Shown: positions 1-5,444 of the stretch, piece after piece
Numbering within the stretch: position 1 is the stretch's first letter
Layout: each line of letters opens with the position of its first letter
Origin: Bacillota bacterium
Lineage (GTDB): Bacteria; Bacillota; Clostridia; Tissierellales; Sedimentibacteraceae
DNA: 5,444 nucleotides
NCBI GenBank assembly: GCA_029239575.1
Contig: JARBUP010000204.1
Location: 1-5,444, forward strand
Direction of reading: 5' to 3'
The notes under the pieces: generated by a model
The model's database searches: none
What the model was told of the DNA's origin: nothing
What the model saw: the letters and a program-made list of their open reading frames with translations, nothing else
Made by a program: the position numbers and the translations under genes

Positions 1-1167
1 AATTCCTCTGTTTAGTTTTTCTGCACCTTTATAATGTTTGTCCTTTAAGTGAGCAGGAACATCAAGAGGATTTTTTTCAACAGCACTTAAAGCTTTGTCA
101 ATTGCAACATAACAAGCATTGCTTTTTGGAGCACATGCTATATATATACATGCTTGAGCAAGAATTATTCTTGCTTCAGGAAAACCAATTATTTCTGCAG
201 CTTTAAATGCATTGACTGCAACTTCTAAAGCTCTTGGATCAGCATTACCAACATCTTCTGAAGCACAAATTATTATTCGTCTTGCGATAAATTTTGGGTC
301 TTCCCCTCCCTTTATCATTTTAGCTAGCCAAAATACAGCTGCATCAGGATCAGAACCTCTCATACTTTTTATAAAAGCAGATATTGTATCATAATGGCTA
401 TCGCCATTTTTATCATAAACAACTTTTTTTCTTTGAATACATTCTTCAGCAATTAAAATATCAATTATGATTATGCCATCATCATTTTCTTCAGTGGTTT
501 CAATTCCAATTTCAAGTGCGCTAAGAGCTTTTCTTATATCACCATTAGAATTTTCTACTATGTGATTTAATGCTTCTTCTGTTATTTCAACTTTTTTGTT
601 GCCATAACCCTTTTCTTTATCTATTACTGCTCTTTTTAAAACTTTCTTAATATCATCAACTTCTACTTTTTTAAATTCAAAAATTAAAGATCTTGATATT
701 AAAGCTGCATTAACTTCAAAATAAGGATTTTCAGTTGTGGCACCTATCAATATAATTGTTCCATTTTCTACATAAGGAAGAAGTGCATCCTGTTGTGCTT
801 TGTTAAATCTATGAATTTCATCTACAAATAAAATAGTTCTTTTATTGTACATGGATAATTCATCAACAGCAAATTGGATTTTTTCTTTTATATCCTTTAT
901 ACCGCTTGTAACTGCATTTAAAGTTGTAAAATTGTTATTTGTTTTTTCAGCAACTATTTTAGCTAAAGTTGTTTTTCCAGTTCCAGGTGGTCCATAAAAT
1001 ATTGCTGAAGATAATTTATCAGCTTTTATAGCTCTGTTTAAAATTTTCCCCTCACCAATAATATGCTCTTGACCAACAAAATATTCAAAATTTAAGGGCC
1101 TTAACCTTTCAGCTAAGGGGCCCTTGTTTCTTTTCATATTTTCATATTGCATTTCAAATATATTCAT
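1..1167 (-). CDS. rarA: Replication-associated recombination protein A (RarA/MgsA/YrvN family AAA+ ATPase), C-terminus cut by window edge
   Basis: RarA is a cytoplasmic AAA+ ATPase related to clamp loaders and RuvB/WRNIP1; it acts at stalled replication forks. The minus-strand frame is open from an ATG at 1167 to base 1, giving 389 residues without a stop. Visible motifs are Walker A GPPGTGKT (residues 59-66), Walker B LFVDEIHRF (113-121), sensor 1 ATTEN (143-147), the arginine-finger segment SRS (158-160) and the sensor 2 segment GDIRKAL (209-215). The family-typical YDKNGDSHYDTISAFIKS (251-268) and RGSDPDAA (270-277) of the RarA C-terminal domain follow. RarA proteins are usually about 420-450 residues, so roughly 30-60 are missing beyond the edge; this is a window cut, not a broken gene. 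The start is supported by GAAGG at 1177-1181, nine bases upstream. It lies 22 bases after the RseC-like gene with no terminator between, so it is probably co-transcribed with aspS. Confidence 0.95.
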   Translation of the reverse strand, partial: MNIFEMQYENMKRNKGPLAERLRPLNFEYFVGQEHIIGEGKILNRAIKADKLSSAIFYGPPGTGKTTLAKIVAEKTNNNFTTLNAVTSGIKDIKEKIQFAVDELSMYNKRTILFVDEIHRFNKAQQDALLPYVENGTIILIGATTENPYFEVNAALISRSLIFEFKKVEVDDIKKVLKRAVIDKEKGYGNKKVEITEEALNHIVENSNGDIRKALSALEIGIETTEENDDGIIIIDILIAEECIQRKKVVYDKNGDSHYDTISAFIKSMRGSDPDAAVFWLAKMIKGGEDPKFIARRIIICASEDVGNADPRALEVAVNAFKAAEIIGFPEARIILAQACIYIACAPKSNACYVAIDKALSAVEKNPLDVPAHLKDKHYKGAEKLNRGI

Positions 1168-1189
1168 TAAATATTACCTTCATATTATT

Positions 1190-1609
1190 TTAATTAAGTT
1201 TTTTTTCTACATTATATTTAATGGGTCTATTTGTCATTTCTTTTTTGTCATATTTTTTTAAAATAAAATGTGACACAATTAAGGATGATAGTCCAGCAAA
1301 AGCAGAAATTATATCTTTGTTAGGAGTGTTTCCCAACATAAAATATACAGCAAATATAGTTGCAAGCACTATTAATAAAGGCATTCCATAAAGCATTAAA
1401 ATGTGCTTGAACATCACTTCATTTTCTGTTGTAATTTCCACATAATCGCCCACATGTATATCAGGTGAAACTAAAGTTTCAACCTGTATCCCTGGTTGTT
1501 TGCATGCTGCAGAGCAATGTGCACATGAATCTCCACATGCAGTAACTCTTTTTACCAATATTGTTGCTGTGTTGCCATTTATTCTTTCAATCTTTCCTAC
1601 TTGTTCCAT
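1190..1609 (-). CDS. RseC/MucC-family (SoxR-reducing system type) small membrane protein
   Basis: The product has 139 residues. An N-terminal soluble part (about 1-65) carries four cysteines spaced C-x3-C-x2-C-x3-C (C25, C29, C32, C36), and the conserved stretch from VETLVSPDIHVGDYVEI follows. Two hydrophobic segments come next, about residues 69-92 and 99-117, and then a basic tail. This order (cysteine cluster, beta-rich domain, membrane hairpin) is that of the RseC/MucC family. In proteobacteria that family is linked to sigma-E control and to the Rsx complex that reduces SoxR. In Firmicutes its role is not settled; a redox or Rnf-related job is only inference. A GTG start at 1636 is possible in frame, but it has no ribosome site, whereas the ATG at 1609 sits six bases after AGGAAG. 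The gene lies between aspS (45-base gap) and rarA (22-base gap), probably in one operon. Confidence 0.8.
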   Translation of the reverse strand: MEQVGKIERINGNTATILVKRVTACGDSCAHCSAACKQPGIQVETLVSPDIHVGDYVEITTENEVMFKHILMLYGMPLLIVLATIFAVYFMLGNTPNKDIISAFAGLSSLIVSHFILKKYDKKEMTNRPIKYNVEKKLN

Positions 1610-1615
1610 TTTAAT

Positions 1616-1621
1616 CTTCCT
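1616..1621 (-). promoter_or_regulatory. Ribosome binding site that fixes the RseC-like start
   Basis: The minus strand reads AAAGGAAGATTAAAATG here, so AGGAAG is six bases before the ATG at 1609. The alternative in-frame GTG at 1636 is preceded only by A/T-rich sequence without a purine-rich site. This supports a 139-residue product rather than a 148-residue one. Confidence 0.8.
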
Positions 1622-1654
1622 TTCCAAATCAAGCACTTTAAAAAATATACACTA

Positions 1655-3436
1655 TTATATATTATTTTCTGTTACTTGTATACCTAATTCTTTAAGTTGC
1701 TTTTCAGTAGCTATGGCAGGTGCTTCTGTCATTAAGCATGATGCACTTTGAGTTTTAGGGAATGCTATTACATCTCTTATATTATCCGACTTAGTTAATA
1801 CCATCATCAATCTGTCCAAACCAAATGCTAATCCACCATGAGGAGGTACTCCGTATTTAAAAGCTTCAAGCAAGTATCCGAATTTGTCATTTGCTTCTTC
1901 TACTGAAAGACCTAAAGCTTTGAACATTCTGCTTTGCAAATTGCTGTTGTTTATACGGATGCTTCCACCGCCCATTTCATCACCATTTATAACTATATCA
2001 TAAGCTTTTGCTCTGCAATTACCTGGGTCCGATTCAATTTTATCTAAATCTTCATCAACAGGTGATGTAAATGGGTGATGTTTTGCAACATATCTATCAT
2101 CTTCTTCACTATATTCAAATAATGGGAAATCAGTTATCCAAACAAGTTCATATTTATTTGGATCAATTAAATTTTTCTCTTTTGCCACTTCAATTCTTAA
2201 TGCTCCTAAAGCTGTATTAACAACTGATTCTTTATCTGCAACTACAAAAGCTATATCTTTTTCTTTTAACTCAAGTTTTGAAATTAATTCATTTATTTCT
2301 GTCTCACTTAAGAATTTAGCTATAGGTGAATCAAAAATTCCGTTTTCCATTTTAAACCATGCTAAACCTTTTGCACCATATGTTTTAACAAATTTCTCAA
2401 GCTTTTGAATTCCTTTTTTAGAAAATTCATCGGCACTTCCATCTATTTTAATACATTTGATTTTTCCGTTTGACTCATAAGTTGATTTAAAAGCATTAAA
2501 TTCTGAATTTGCAAATATTTCAGATATATCAATTAATTCATAACCAAAACGCAAATCTGGTTTATCACAACCATACTTGTCCATAGCAACTTGGTATGAC
2601 ATACGTTTAATTGGAAGCTCTATATTAACATTTATGATTTCTTTAAATATTCTTTGAAGTAATCTTTCATTTAATTCTATAACATCTTCAACATCAACAA
2701 ATGACATTTCTAAGTCTACTTGTGTAAATTCTGGTTGTCTGTTAGCTCTTAAATCTTCATCTCTAAAACATCTTACTATTTGGAAATATCTGTTCATTCC
2801 AGAAACCATTAAAAGCTGTTTGAAAAGTTGAGGAGACTGAGGCAATGCATAGAATTTTCCAGGGTTAACTCTGCTTGGTACAAGGTAATCCCTTGCTCCT
2901 TCTGGAGACGGTTTAGTTAAAAAAGGAGTTTCTATTTCATTAAAATCATTTTCATATAAAAATTCTCTTATTACTTTTGAAGCTTTACTTCTTATTAAAA
3001 GATTATTTTGCATTTGAGGTTTTCTTAAATCAAGGAATCTATATTTTAAACGCATTTGTTCAGATACATCATCATTATCCTTTATATAAATAGGAGGTGT
3101 TTCAGCTGTATCCAATATTTTCAATTCATCTATATAAATTTCAATTTCACCAGTTGCCATTTCAAGATTCTTAGATTTTCTTTCGTAAACTTTTCCTCTT
3201 ACAGCAATTACAAATTCACTTCTTAAGCTTTCAGCTTTTTCAAAAGCTTCTTTGTTTACTTCAGTGTCAAATACAACTTGAATCAAGCCAGTAACATCTC
3301 TTAAATCAGCAAATATTAATCCTCCAAGGCTTCTTCTTTTTTGTACCCAACCCATGAGCACAACTTCTTTACCTATATCTGACATAGATAATTGTCCGCA
3401 CATGTTAGTTCTTCTTAAATCTCCCATTGTTTCCAT
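1655..3436 (-). CDS. aspS: Aspartyl-tRNA synthetase, bacterial type
   Basis: This class II synthetase charges tRNA-Asp with aspartate using ATP, in the cytoplasm. The product is 593 residues, the normal length for bacterial AspRS. In order it has an OB-fold anticodon-binding domain (about 1-105, with MCGQL and GWVQKRRSLGGLIF), and a catalytic core beginning near 130 (RLKYRFLDLR). TPEGARDYLVPSR-like sequence at 177-189 (here SPEGARDYLVPSR) follows. Motif 2, FRDEDLRANRQPEFTQVD, spans 224-241; an inserted GAD domain covers about 285-415; motif 3, GLAFGLDRL, is at 535-543. The start is the ATG at 3436, five bases after GGAGG (3442-3446). A TTG at 3448 is in frame but overlaps that ribosome site, and the ATG at 3427 is too far from it. 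It is the first gene after a T-box leader with a GAC specifier, so expression should rise when tRNA-Asp is uncharged. The RseC-like gene and rarA follow. Confidence 0.98.
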   Translation of the reverse strand: METMGDLRRTNMCGQLSMSDIGKEVVLMGWVQKRRSLGGLIFADLRDVTGLIQVVFDTEVNKEAFEKAESLRSEFVIAVRGKVYERKSKNLEMATGEIEIYIDELKILDTAETPPIYIKDNDDVSEQMRLKYRFLDLRKPQMQNNLLIRSKASKVIREFLYENDFNEIETPFLTKPSPEGARDYLVPSRVNPGKFYALPQSPQLFKQLLMVSGMNRYFQIVRCFRDEDLRANRQPEFTQVDLEMSFVDVEDVIELNERLLQRIFKEIINVNIELPIKRMSYQVAMDKYGCDKPDLRFGYELIDISEIFANSEFNAFKSTYESNGKIKCIKIDGSADEFSKKGIQKLEKFVKTYGAKGLAWFKMENGIFDSPIAKFLSETEINELISKLELKEKDIAFVVADKESVVNTALGALRIEVAKEKNLIDPNKYELVWITDFPLFEYSEEDDRYVAKHHPFTSPVDEDLDKIESDPGNCRAKAYDIVINGDEMGGGSIRINNSNLQSRMFKALGLSVEEANDKFGYLLEAFKYGVPPHGGLAFGLDRLMMVLTKSDNIRDVIAFPKTQSASCLMTEAPAIATEKQLKELGIQVTENNI

Positions 3437-3441
3437 AATAT

Positions 3442-3446
3442 CCTCC
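3442..3446 (-). promoter_or_regulatory. aspS ribosome binding site
   Basis: The minus strand reads TTGGAGGATATTATGG. GGAGG is five bases before the ATG at 3436, which decides between three in-frame starts (TTG 3448, ATG 3436, ATG 3427). Confidence 0.85.
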
Positions 3447-3483
3447 AATAATTTTTCTTGAGTTAAATAATATGAATATAAAT

Positions 3484-3513
3484 AAACCCGTCCCCTAAAT
3501 TAGGGACGAGTTT
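3484..3513 (-). terminator. T-box-controlled intrinsic terminator before aspS
   Basis: On the minus strand AAACTCGTCCC pairs with the later GGGACGGGTTT, with one G left unpaired and a short AT loop. The hairpin is followed by a U-rich stretch (UUUAUUUAUAUU). It lies directly after the T-box core and about 48 bases before the aspS ATG, as expected for the terminator that competes with the antiterminator. The U tract is interrupted by A, so termination may be moderate. Confidence 0.88.
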
Positions 3514-3515
3514 AA

Positions 3516-3531
3516 CCCGCGTTGCCACCCT
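3516..3531 (-). promoter_or_regulatory. T-box core sequence and antiterminator bulge
   Basis: The minus strand reads AGGGTGGCAACGCGGG, a near-perfect T-box core. The UGGC within it is the bulge that pairs with the 3' NCCA of uncharged tRNA. The C implies a G at the discriminator position, which is the known identity base G73 of tRNA-Asp. This is a second, independent match to aspartate. Confidence 0.93.
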
Positions 3532-3578
3532 ATTTGGACTATAATAGTCCCTCTTAATTTTTTGCAATTTAATGAGGT

Positions 3579-3581
3579 GTC
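3579..3581 (-). promoter_or_regulatory. T-box specifier codon GAC (Asp)
   Basis: The minus strand reads AAUGAAGACACCUC at this point. GAC is followed by a purine and then by the CCUC arm that closes lower Stem I, which is the usual position of the specifier. GAC is an aspartate codon and would pair with the GUC anticodon of tRNA-Asp, in agreement with the aspS gene downstream. Confidence 0.85.
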
Positions 3582-3671
3582 TTCATTATAATTTAATAAT
3601 AGGCTCCCACCACTCCTATCTCGCTTAAATTAATATTTACAACTACTATTCCTCTTGCATATTTCATAGAA

Positions 3672-3699
3672 ATTATATACATAAAATTAACACAATCAA
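3672..3699 (-). promoter_or_regulatory. Probable sigma-A promoter of the aspS operon
   Basis: The minus strand has TTGATT (3694-3699), a 16-base spacer, and a perfect TATAAT (3672-3677). A transcription start near 3665 would place the T-box Stem I at the very 5' end of the RNA, which fits. A better-looking TTGACA (3706-3711) lies upstream but is 29 bases from this -10 box, too far to be its partner. Confidence 0.65.
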
Positions 3700-3722
3700 T
3701 TTTAAATGTCAATACTTTCATT

Positions 3723-3748
3723 GTAATTACACAAAAAATGTTAATTAC
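3723..3748. repeat. AT-rich inverted repeat upstream of the aspS promoter
   Basis: GTAATTA (3723-3729) and TAATTAC (3742-3748) are perfect 7-base arms. After one unpaired C, inner ACA/TGT can continue the pairing around an A5 loop. It sits about 24 bases upstream of the aspS -35 box, in the 143-base stretch between that promoter and the deacetylase stop codon. No T run follows on the minus strand, so it is not a normal terminator for the deacetylase. It may be chance in such AT-rich DNA. Confidence 0.4.
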
Positions 3749-3810
3749 TGTTCACTTTTTTTTGCAATTCATGCATTTACAATCATTAACTGACAATTCG
3801 AACATTCATC

Positions 3811-4608
3811 TCAATTTACTAAATCATTTAATGTTTTAAATGTATAACCTTCTTCTTTCCATTTACATAATAGCTCATCTAAAATTTCTGCATTAGTAGT
3901 AGATGTGCTGTGTAATAGTACAACTGCACCTGGATGAATTCTTGGAATTAATTTAGAAAATGCATATTCTTTTGAAGGTTGTTTGTCAACATACCAATCC
4001 ACATATGCTAAACTCCAAAATATAGTTTTATATCCAAGTTCATTTGCTTGTTTTAAATTTTCTTTATTAAATTTACCTTGTGGTGGTCTATAATATTTAG
4101 GCATATCTTGGCCAGTAGCTTGTTTATAAGCTTCTTCTAATGAAGATAATTCATTTTTAAAAGAATCAACATCAGCTATTTTTGACATATCAGGATGGTT
4201 ATATGTATGATTACCAACTATGTGACCTTCTTCAACCATACGTTTTACAAGACCCGGTTCTTTTACAATGTAATTTCCTACTAAGAAAAAAGCAGCTTTG
4301 ACATCATGTTTTTTTAAAGTATCTAAAATAGATGGAGTGTTTCCATTTTCAAACCCTGCATCAAATGTTAAATAAATTACTTTTTCATCTGTTTTATCAA
4401 TATAATATGAATTATACTTTTTTAAATAATCCTGTGTTTCATTACCAACTGGAGGTTTACCATTTTCTCTAAAACTTAATCCCCAGTTAGAAACTTCAGC
4501 TGATGTAGTTACTGCTAAATTTGAAATTTTATCGAATGCAAAAATAGCTGCAAACAGCAAAACAAAGCATCCTAATACTATCATTATGCTTTTTTTCCTT
4601 ATATACAA
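3811..4608 (-). CDS. pdaA: PdaA-like polysaccharide deacetylase (delta-lactam-biosynthetic de-N-acetylase family)
   Basis: The product has 265 residues. It starts with a basic N-terminus and one hydrophobic segment (about 8-25), a signal sequence or membrane anchor, so it should act outside the membrane on peptidoglycan. A NodB-type carbohydrate esterase family 4 domain follows: TFDAG (81-85), zinc-binding H134-x3-H138, RPPQGKF (174-180), DW (204-205) and LLHST with H233. It resembles Bacillus subtilis PdaA along its length (for example NWG near residue 41, LTFD-G-ENG, IGNH-like VGNH, FWS-A-VDW, HPGA, LLH). PdaA removes acetyl from MurNAc so that muramic delta-lactam can form in spore cortex. 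The role here is inferred from that likeness. The metal-site motif has Ala where most family members have Asp. The TTG start at 4608 keeps the basic residues and has AAAGGGGG seven bases upstream. An ATG at 4584 (257 residues) is the alternative. No convincing terminator follows it. Confidence 0.88.
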   Translation of the reverse strand: MYIRKKSIMIVLGCFVLLFAAIFAFDKISNLAVTTSAEVSNWGLSFRENGKPPVGNETQDYLKKYNSYYIDKTDEKVIYLTFDAGFENGNTPSILDTLKKHDVKAAFFLVGNYIVKEPGLVKRMVEEGHIVGNHTYNHPDMSKIADVDSFKNELSSLEEAYKQATGQDMPKYYRPPQGKFNKENLKQANELGYKTIFWSLAYVDWYVDKQPSKEYAFSKLIPRIHPGAVVLLHSTSTTNAEILDELLCKWKEEGYTFKTLNDLVN

Positions 4609-4728
4609 AATACCGCCCCCTTTATGTATAATATATTTAAAAATAAATACATTATTACCTTAAATTAATGTTTGTATAAATATTTGATTAATCATCAGTT
4701 AATATATATTAATTTATTTTAAACAATA
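4609..4728. other. AT-rich intergenic region holding the presumed deacetylase promoter
   Basis: These 120 bases between the xpt terminator and the deacetylase start are almost wholly A and T and contain two short palindromes, tgattaatca (4685-4694) and ttaatatatattaa (4699-4712). A promoter must be here if the strong terminator at 4729-4757 works. Several TATAAT-like strings exist, but none has a convincing -35 partner, and no clear sporulation sigma-factor site can be called. Confidence 0.4.
4616..4623 (-). promoter_or_regulatory. Ribosome binding site favouring the TTG start of the deacetylase
   Basis: The minus strand reads AAAGGGGGCGGTATTTTG. AAAGGGGG is seven bases before the TTG at 4608; relative to AAGGAGG it needs one G-U pair. 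The later ATG at 4584 has only AAGGA at about 11 bases, and using it would remove the basic residues before the hydrophobic segment. Confidence 0.6.
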
Positions 4729-4757
4729 AAAAATCAGCGGAGTGACCGCTGATTTTT
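4729..4757 (-). terminator. Strong intrinsic terminator after xpt
   Basis: A perfect 12-bp inverted repeat, AAAAATCAGCGG (4729-4740) and CCGCTGATTTTT (4746-4757), encloses a five-base loop. On the minus strand it is followed by T-rich sequence. It begins seven bases after the xpt stop codon and separates xpt from the deacetylase. Because both ends are A/T runs, it could also stop transcription from the other strand, although no plus-strand gene is visible. Confidence 0.93.
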
Positions 4758-4764
4758 CATAATA

Positions 4765-5343
4765 TTAATTATTATCTCTAAAAATAATTTTTCCATCTTT
4801 CATATCTTCAACTACTGCAAGACTTTTTAAATTATATCCTGCTTCTCTTATTTTTTTTCCTCCTGGCTGGAACCCTTTTTCAATAACAATACCAATTCCT
4901 TTAACTTCCGCTCCGCTTTGTTTAGCAACATCAATTAGACATTCCATAGCATTTCCTTCAGCTAAAAAATCATCAATTATTAAAAGTTTGTCGCCTTCAT
5001 TTAAATATCTTTTACTGATTTTTATATCATATTTTTTCTGTTTAGTATATGAAATTACTTGACCAGAATAAATATCATCATCTAAATTTAAACTTTCGCA
5101 TTTTTTTGCAAAAACTACTGGAACTTTAAAAAACAATGCTGCCATGGCTGCTATAGCTATGCCACTAACTTCAATTGTTAATATTTTAGTTATTCCCTCA
5201 TCTTTAAATAATCTGTATAATTCTTCGCCCATTTCATATAGAAATTCCACATCAAGCTGATGATTAAGAAAGCAGTCTACTTTTAAAACATTTCCTTCTT
5301 TAACTTCTCCTCTTTCATTAATCATTTTCTTTAATTTTTCCAT
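4765..5343 (-). CDS. xpt: Xanthine phosphoribosyltransferase
   Basis: Xpt converts xanthine and PRPP to XMP and pyrophosphate in the cytoplasm, salvaging the base for guanine nucleotides. The product is 192 residues, close to the roughly 190-194 usual for the family. It matches Bacillus Xpt throughout: VLKVDCFLNHQLD (19-31), which holds base-contacting residues, ITKILTIEVSGIA (51-63), VPVVFAKK (74-81), the PRPP-binding loop LLIIDDFLAEGNA (120-132), and GIGIVIEKGFQPGG (149-162). The ATG at 5343 has GAAGG seven bases upstream. It is followed at once by a strong terminator, so it is the last gene of its unit; a pbuX-type permease, often the partner, is not downstream here. In many Firmicutes xpt is controlled by a purine riboswitch; only a hairpin that could be its output part is visible upstream. 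Confidence 0.96.
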   Translation of the reverse strand: MEKLKKMINERGEVKEGNVLKVDCFLNHQLDVEFLYEMGEELYRLFKDEGITKILTIEVSGIAIAAMAALFFKVPVVFAKKCESLNLDDDIYSGQVISYTKQKKYDIKISKRYLNEGDKLLIIDDFLAEGNAMECLIDVAKQSGAEVKGIGIVIEKGFQPGGKKIREAGYNLKSLAVVEDMKDGKIIFRDNN

Positions 5344-5411
5344 TATGCACCCTTCTTCTCTTTTATAAATATTAGTAACATATAACGATTAAAAAATAAG
5401 TATTAATTTAT

Positions 5412-5444
5412 AAAAAAAATTTGGTAGATTTCTCTACCGAATTT
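5412..5444 (-). terminator. Intrinsic terminator hairpin upstream of xpt, at the window edge
   Basis: On the minus strand GGTAGA-GAAA-TCTACC (5423-5438) forms a six-base stem with a GNRA-type loop. AAATT/AATTT extends it across one C-A mismatch, and it runs into an eight-T tract (5412-5419). It lies about 70 bases before the xpt start. It may end a gene beyond the window or be a leader attenuator for xpt; the sequence shown cannot decide. Confidence 0.75.

Larger units (their letters stand above)
3484..3665 (-). ncRNA. T-box riboswitch (tRNA-Asp-sensing leader) of aspS
   Basis: This leader senses uncharged tRNA and controls read-through into aspS. On the minus strand a Stem I can be traced. 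Its lower arm AGAGG (CCTCT on the plus strand, 3651-3655) faces CCUC (3574-3577). Higher up are the AGCGAGA bulge motif (3619-3625) and an apical hairpin AUAGG/CCUAU enclosing GUGGUGGGAG (3599-3619). Next to the lower stem lies a specifier loop with GAC at 3579-3581. A Stem III hairpin GGACU-AUUAU-AGUCC is at 3536-3550. The conserved T-box sequence AGGGTGGCAACGCGGG is at 3516-3531, and an intrinsic terminator is at 3484-3513. All parts are in canonical order. The 5' end is estimated from the promoter and is approximate by several bases. The class is certain from the T-box sequence; the Asp specificity is inferred from the specifier, the UGGC acceptor-binding bases and the downstream gene. Confidence 0.95.

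Noticed and set aside
1..3. rarA as a truncated pseudogene
   Set aside because: The frame is intact to the first base with all motifs present; the missing C-terminus is due to the window boundary.
212..394. A plus-strand open frame of 60 codons
   Set aside because: It lies wholly inside rarA on the opposite strand, which has all the AAA+ motifs; the plus-strand product resembles nothing and has no ribosome site of note.
1610..1636. Extended GTG start for the RseC-like gene
   Set aside because: No ribosome site precedes it, while the ATG at 1609 has AGGAAG at six bases, and the added residues do not belong to the family's start.
1500..1751. A plus-strand open frame of 83 codons with hydrophobic stretches
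   Set aside because: It overlaps the RseC-like gene and the 3' end of aspS on the other strand; the hydrophobic look is an effect of AT-rich antisense codons.
3437..3448. TTG start for aspS, adding four residues
   Set aside because: The TTG overlaps the GGAGG site that serves the ATG at 3436.
3706..3711. TTGACA as the -35 box of the aspS promoter
   Set aside because: It is 29 bases from TATAAT; TTGATT at 3694-3699 with a 16-base spacer is the workable partner.
3750..3785. Possible terminator after the deacetylase (TGCA repeats next to an A/T run)
   Set aside because: The stem would be only four bases, and on the minus strand it is followed by A rather than T residues.
4558..4584. Possible lipoprotein signal (LGC) at the deacetylase N-terminus
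   Set aside because: The cysteine is at residue 14, before most of the hydrophobic segment, so there is no proper hydrophobic stretch ahead of a lipobox.

Overview
The window is AT-rich DNA of the low-GC Firmicutes type. All five recognisable genes lie on the minus strand, with Shine-Dalgarno sites of the AGGAGG type, a T-box leader, and a muramic delta-lactam (spore cortex) deacetylase homologue. Together these point to an endospore-forming anaerobe-like member of the Clostridia or a relative; the sequence alone does not allow a genus name.

Read in the direction of transcription (high to low coordinates), the layout is as follows. (1) 5412-5444: an intrinsic terminator hairpin at the window edge. 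It either ends an upstream gene or is the attenuator of a leader whose sensing part lies outside the window. (2) 5343-4765: xpt, xanthine phosphoribosyltransferase (purine salvage), closed by a strong terminator at 4729-4757. (3) 4608-3811: a PdaA-like polysaccharide deacetylase with an N-terminal membrane anchor or signal sequence, starting at TTG. (4) 3699-3484: a sigma-A-type promoter and a complete T-box riboswitch with an aspartate (GAC) specifier. (5) 3436-1655: aspS, aspartyl-tRNA synthetase. (6) 1609-1190: a small RseC/MucC-family membrane protein with a four-cysteine motif. (7) 1167 to beyond base 1: rarA, a replication-associated AAA+ ATPase that is cut by the window edge.

aspS, the RseC-like gene and rarA follow one another with gaps of 45 and 22 bases and no visible terminator or obvious promoter between them. 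They are probably one transcription unit read from the T-box leader, so the level of uncharged tRNA-Asp would influence all three. The deacetylase and xpt appear to be separate units. No mobile element, CRISPR array, tRNA or rRNA gene was seen. I found no convincing new biological system here. The most interesting points are the self-consistent Asp T-box, the coupling of its operon to rarA and an RseC-like protein, an altered metal-site motif in the deacetylase, and a possible attenuator upstream of xpt.
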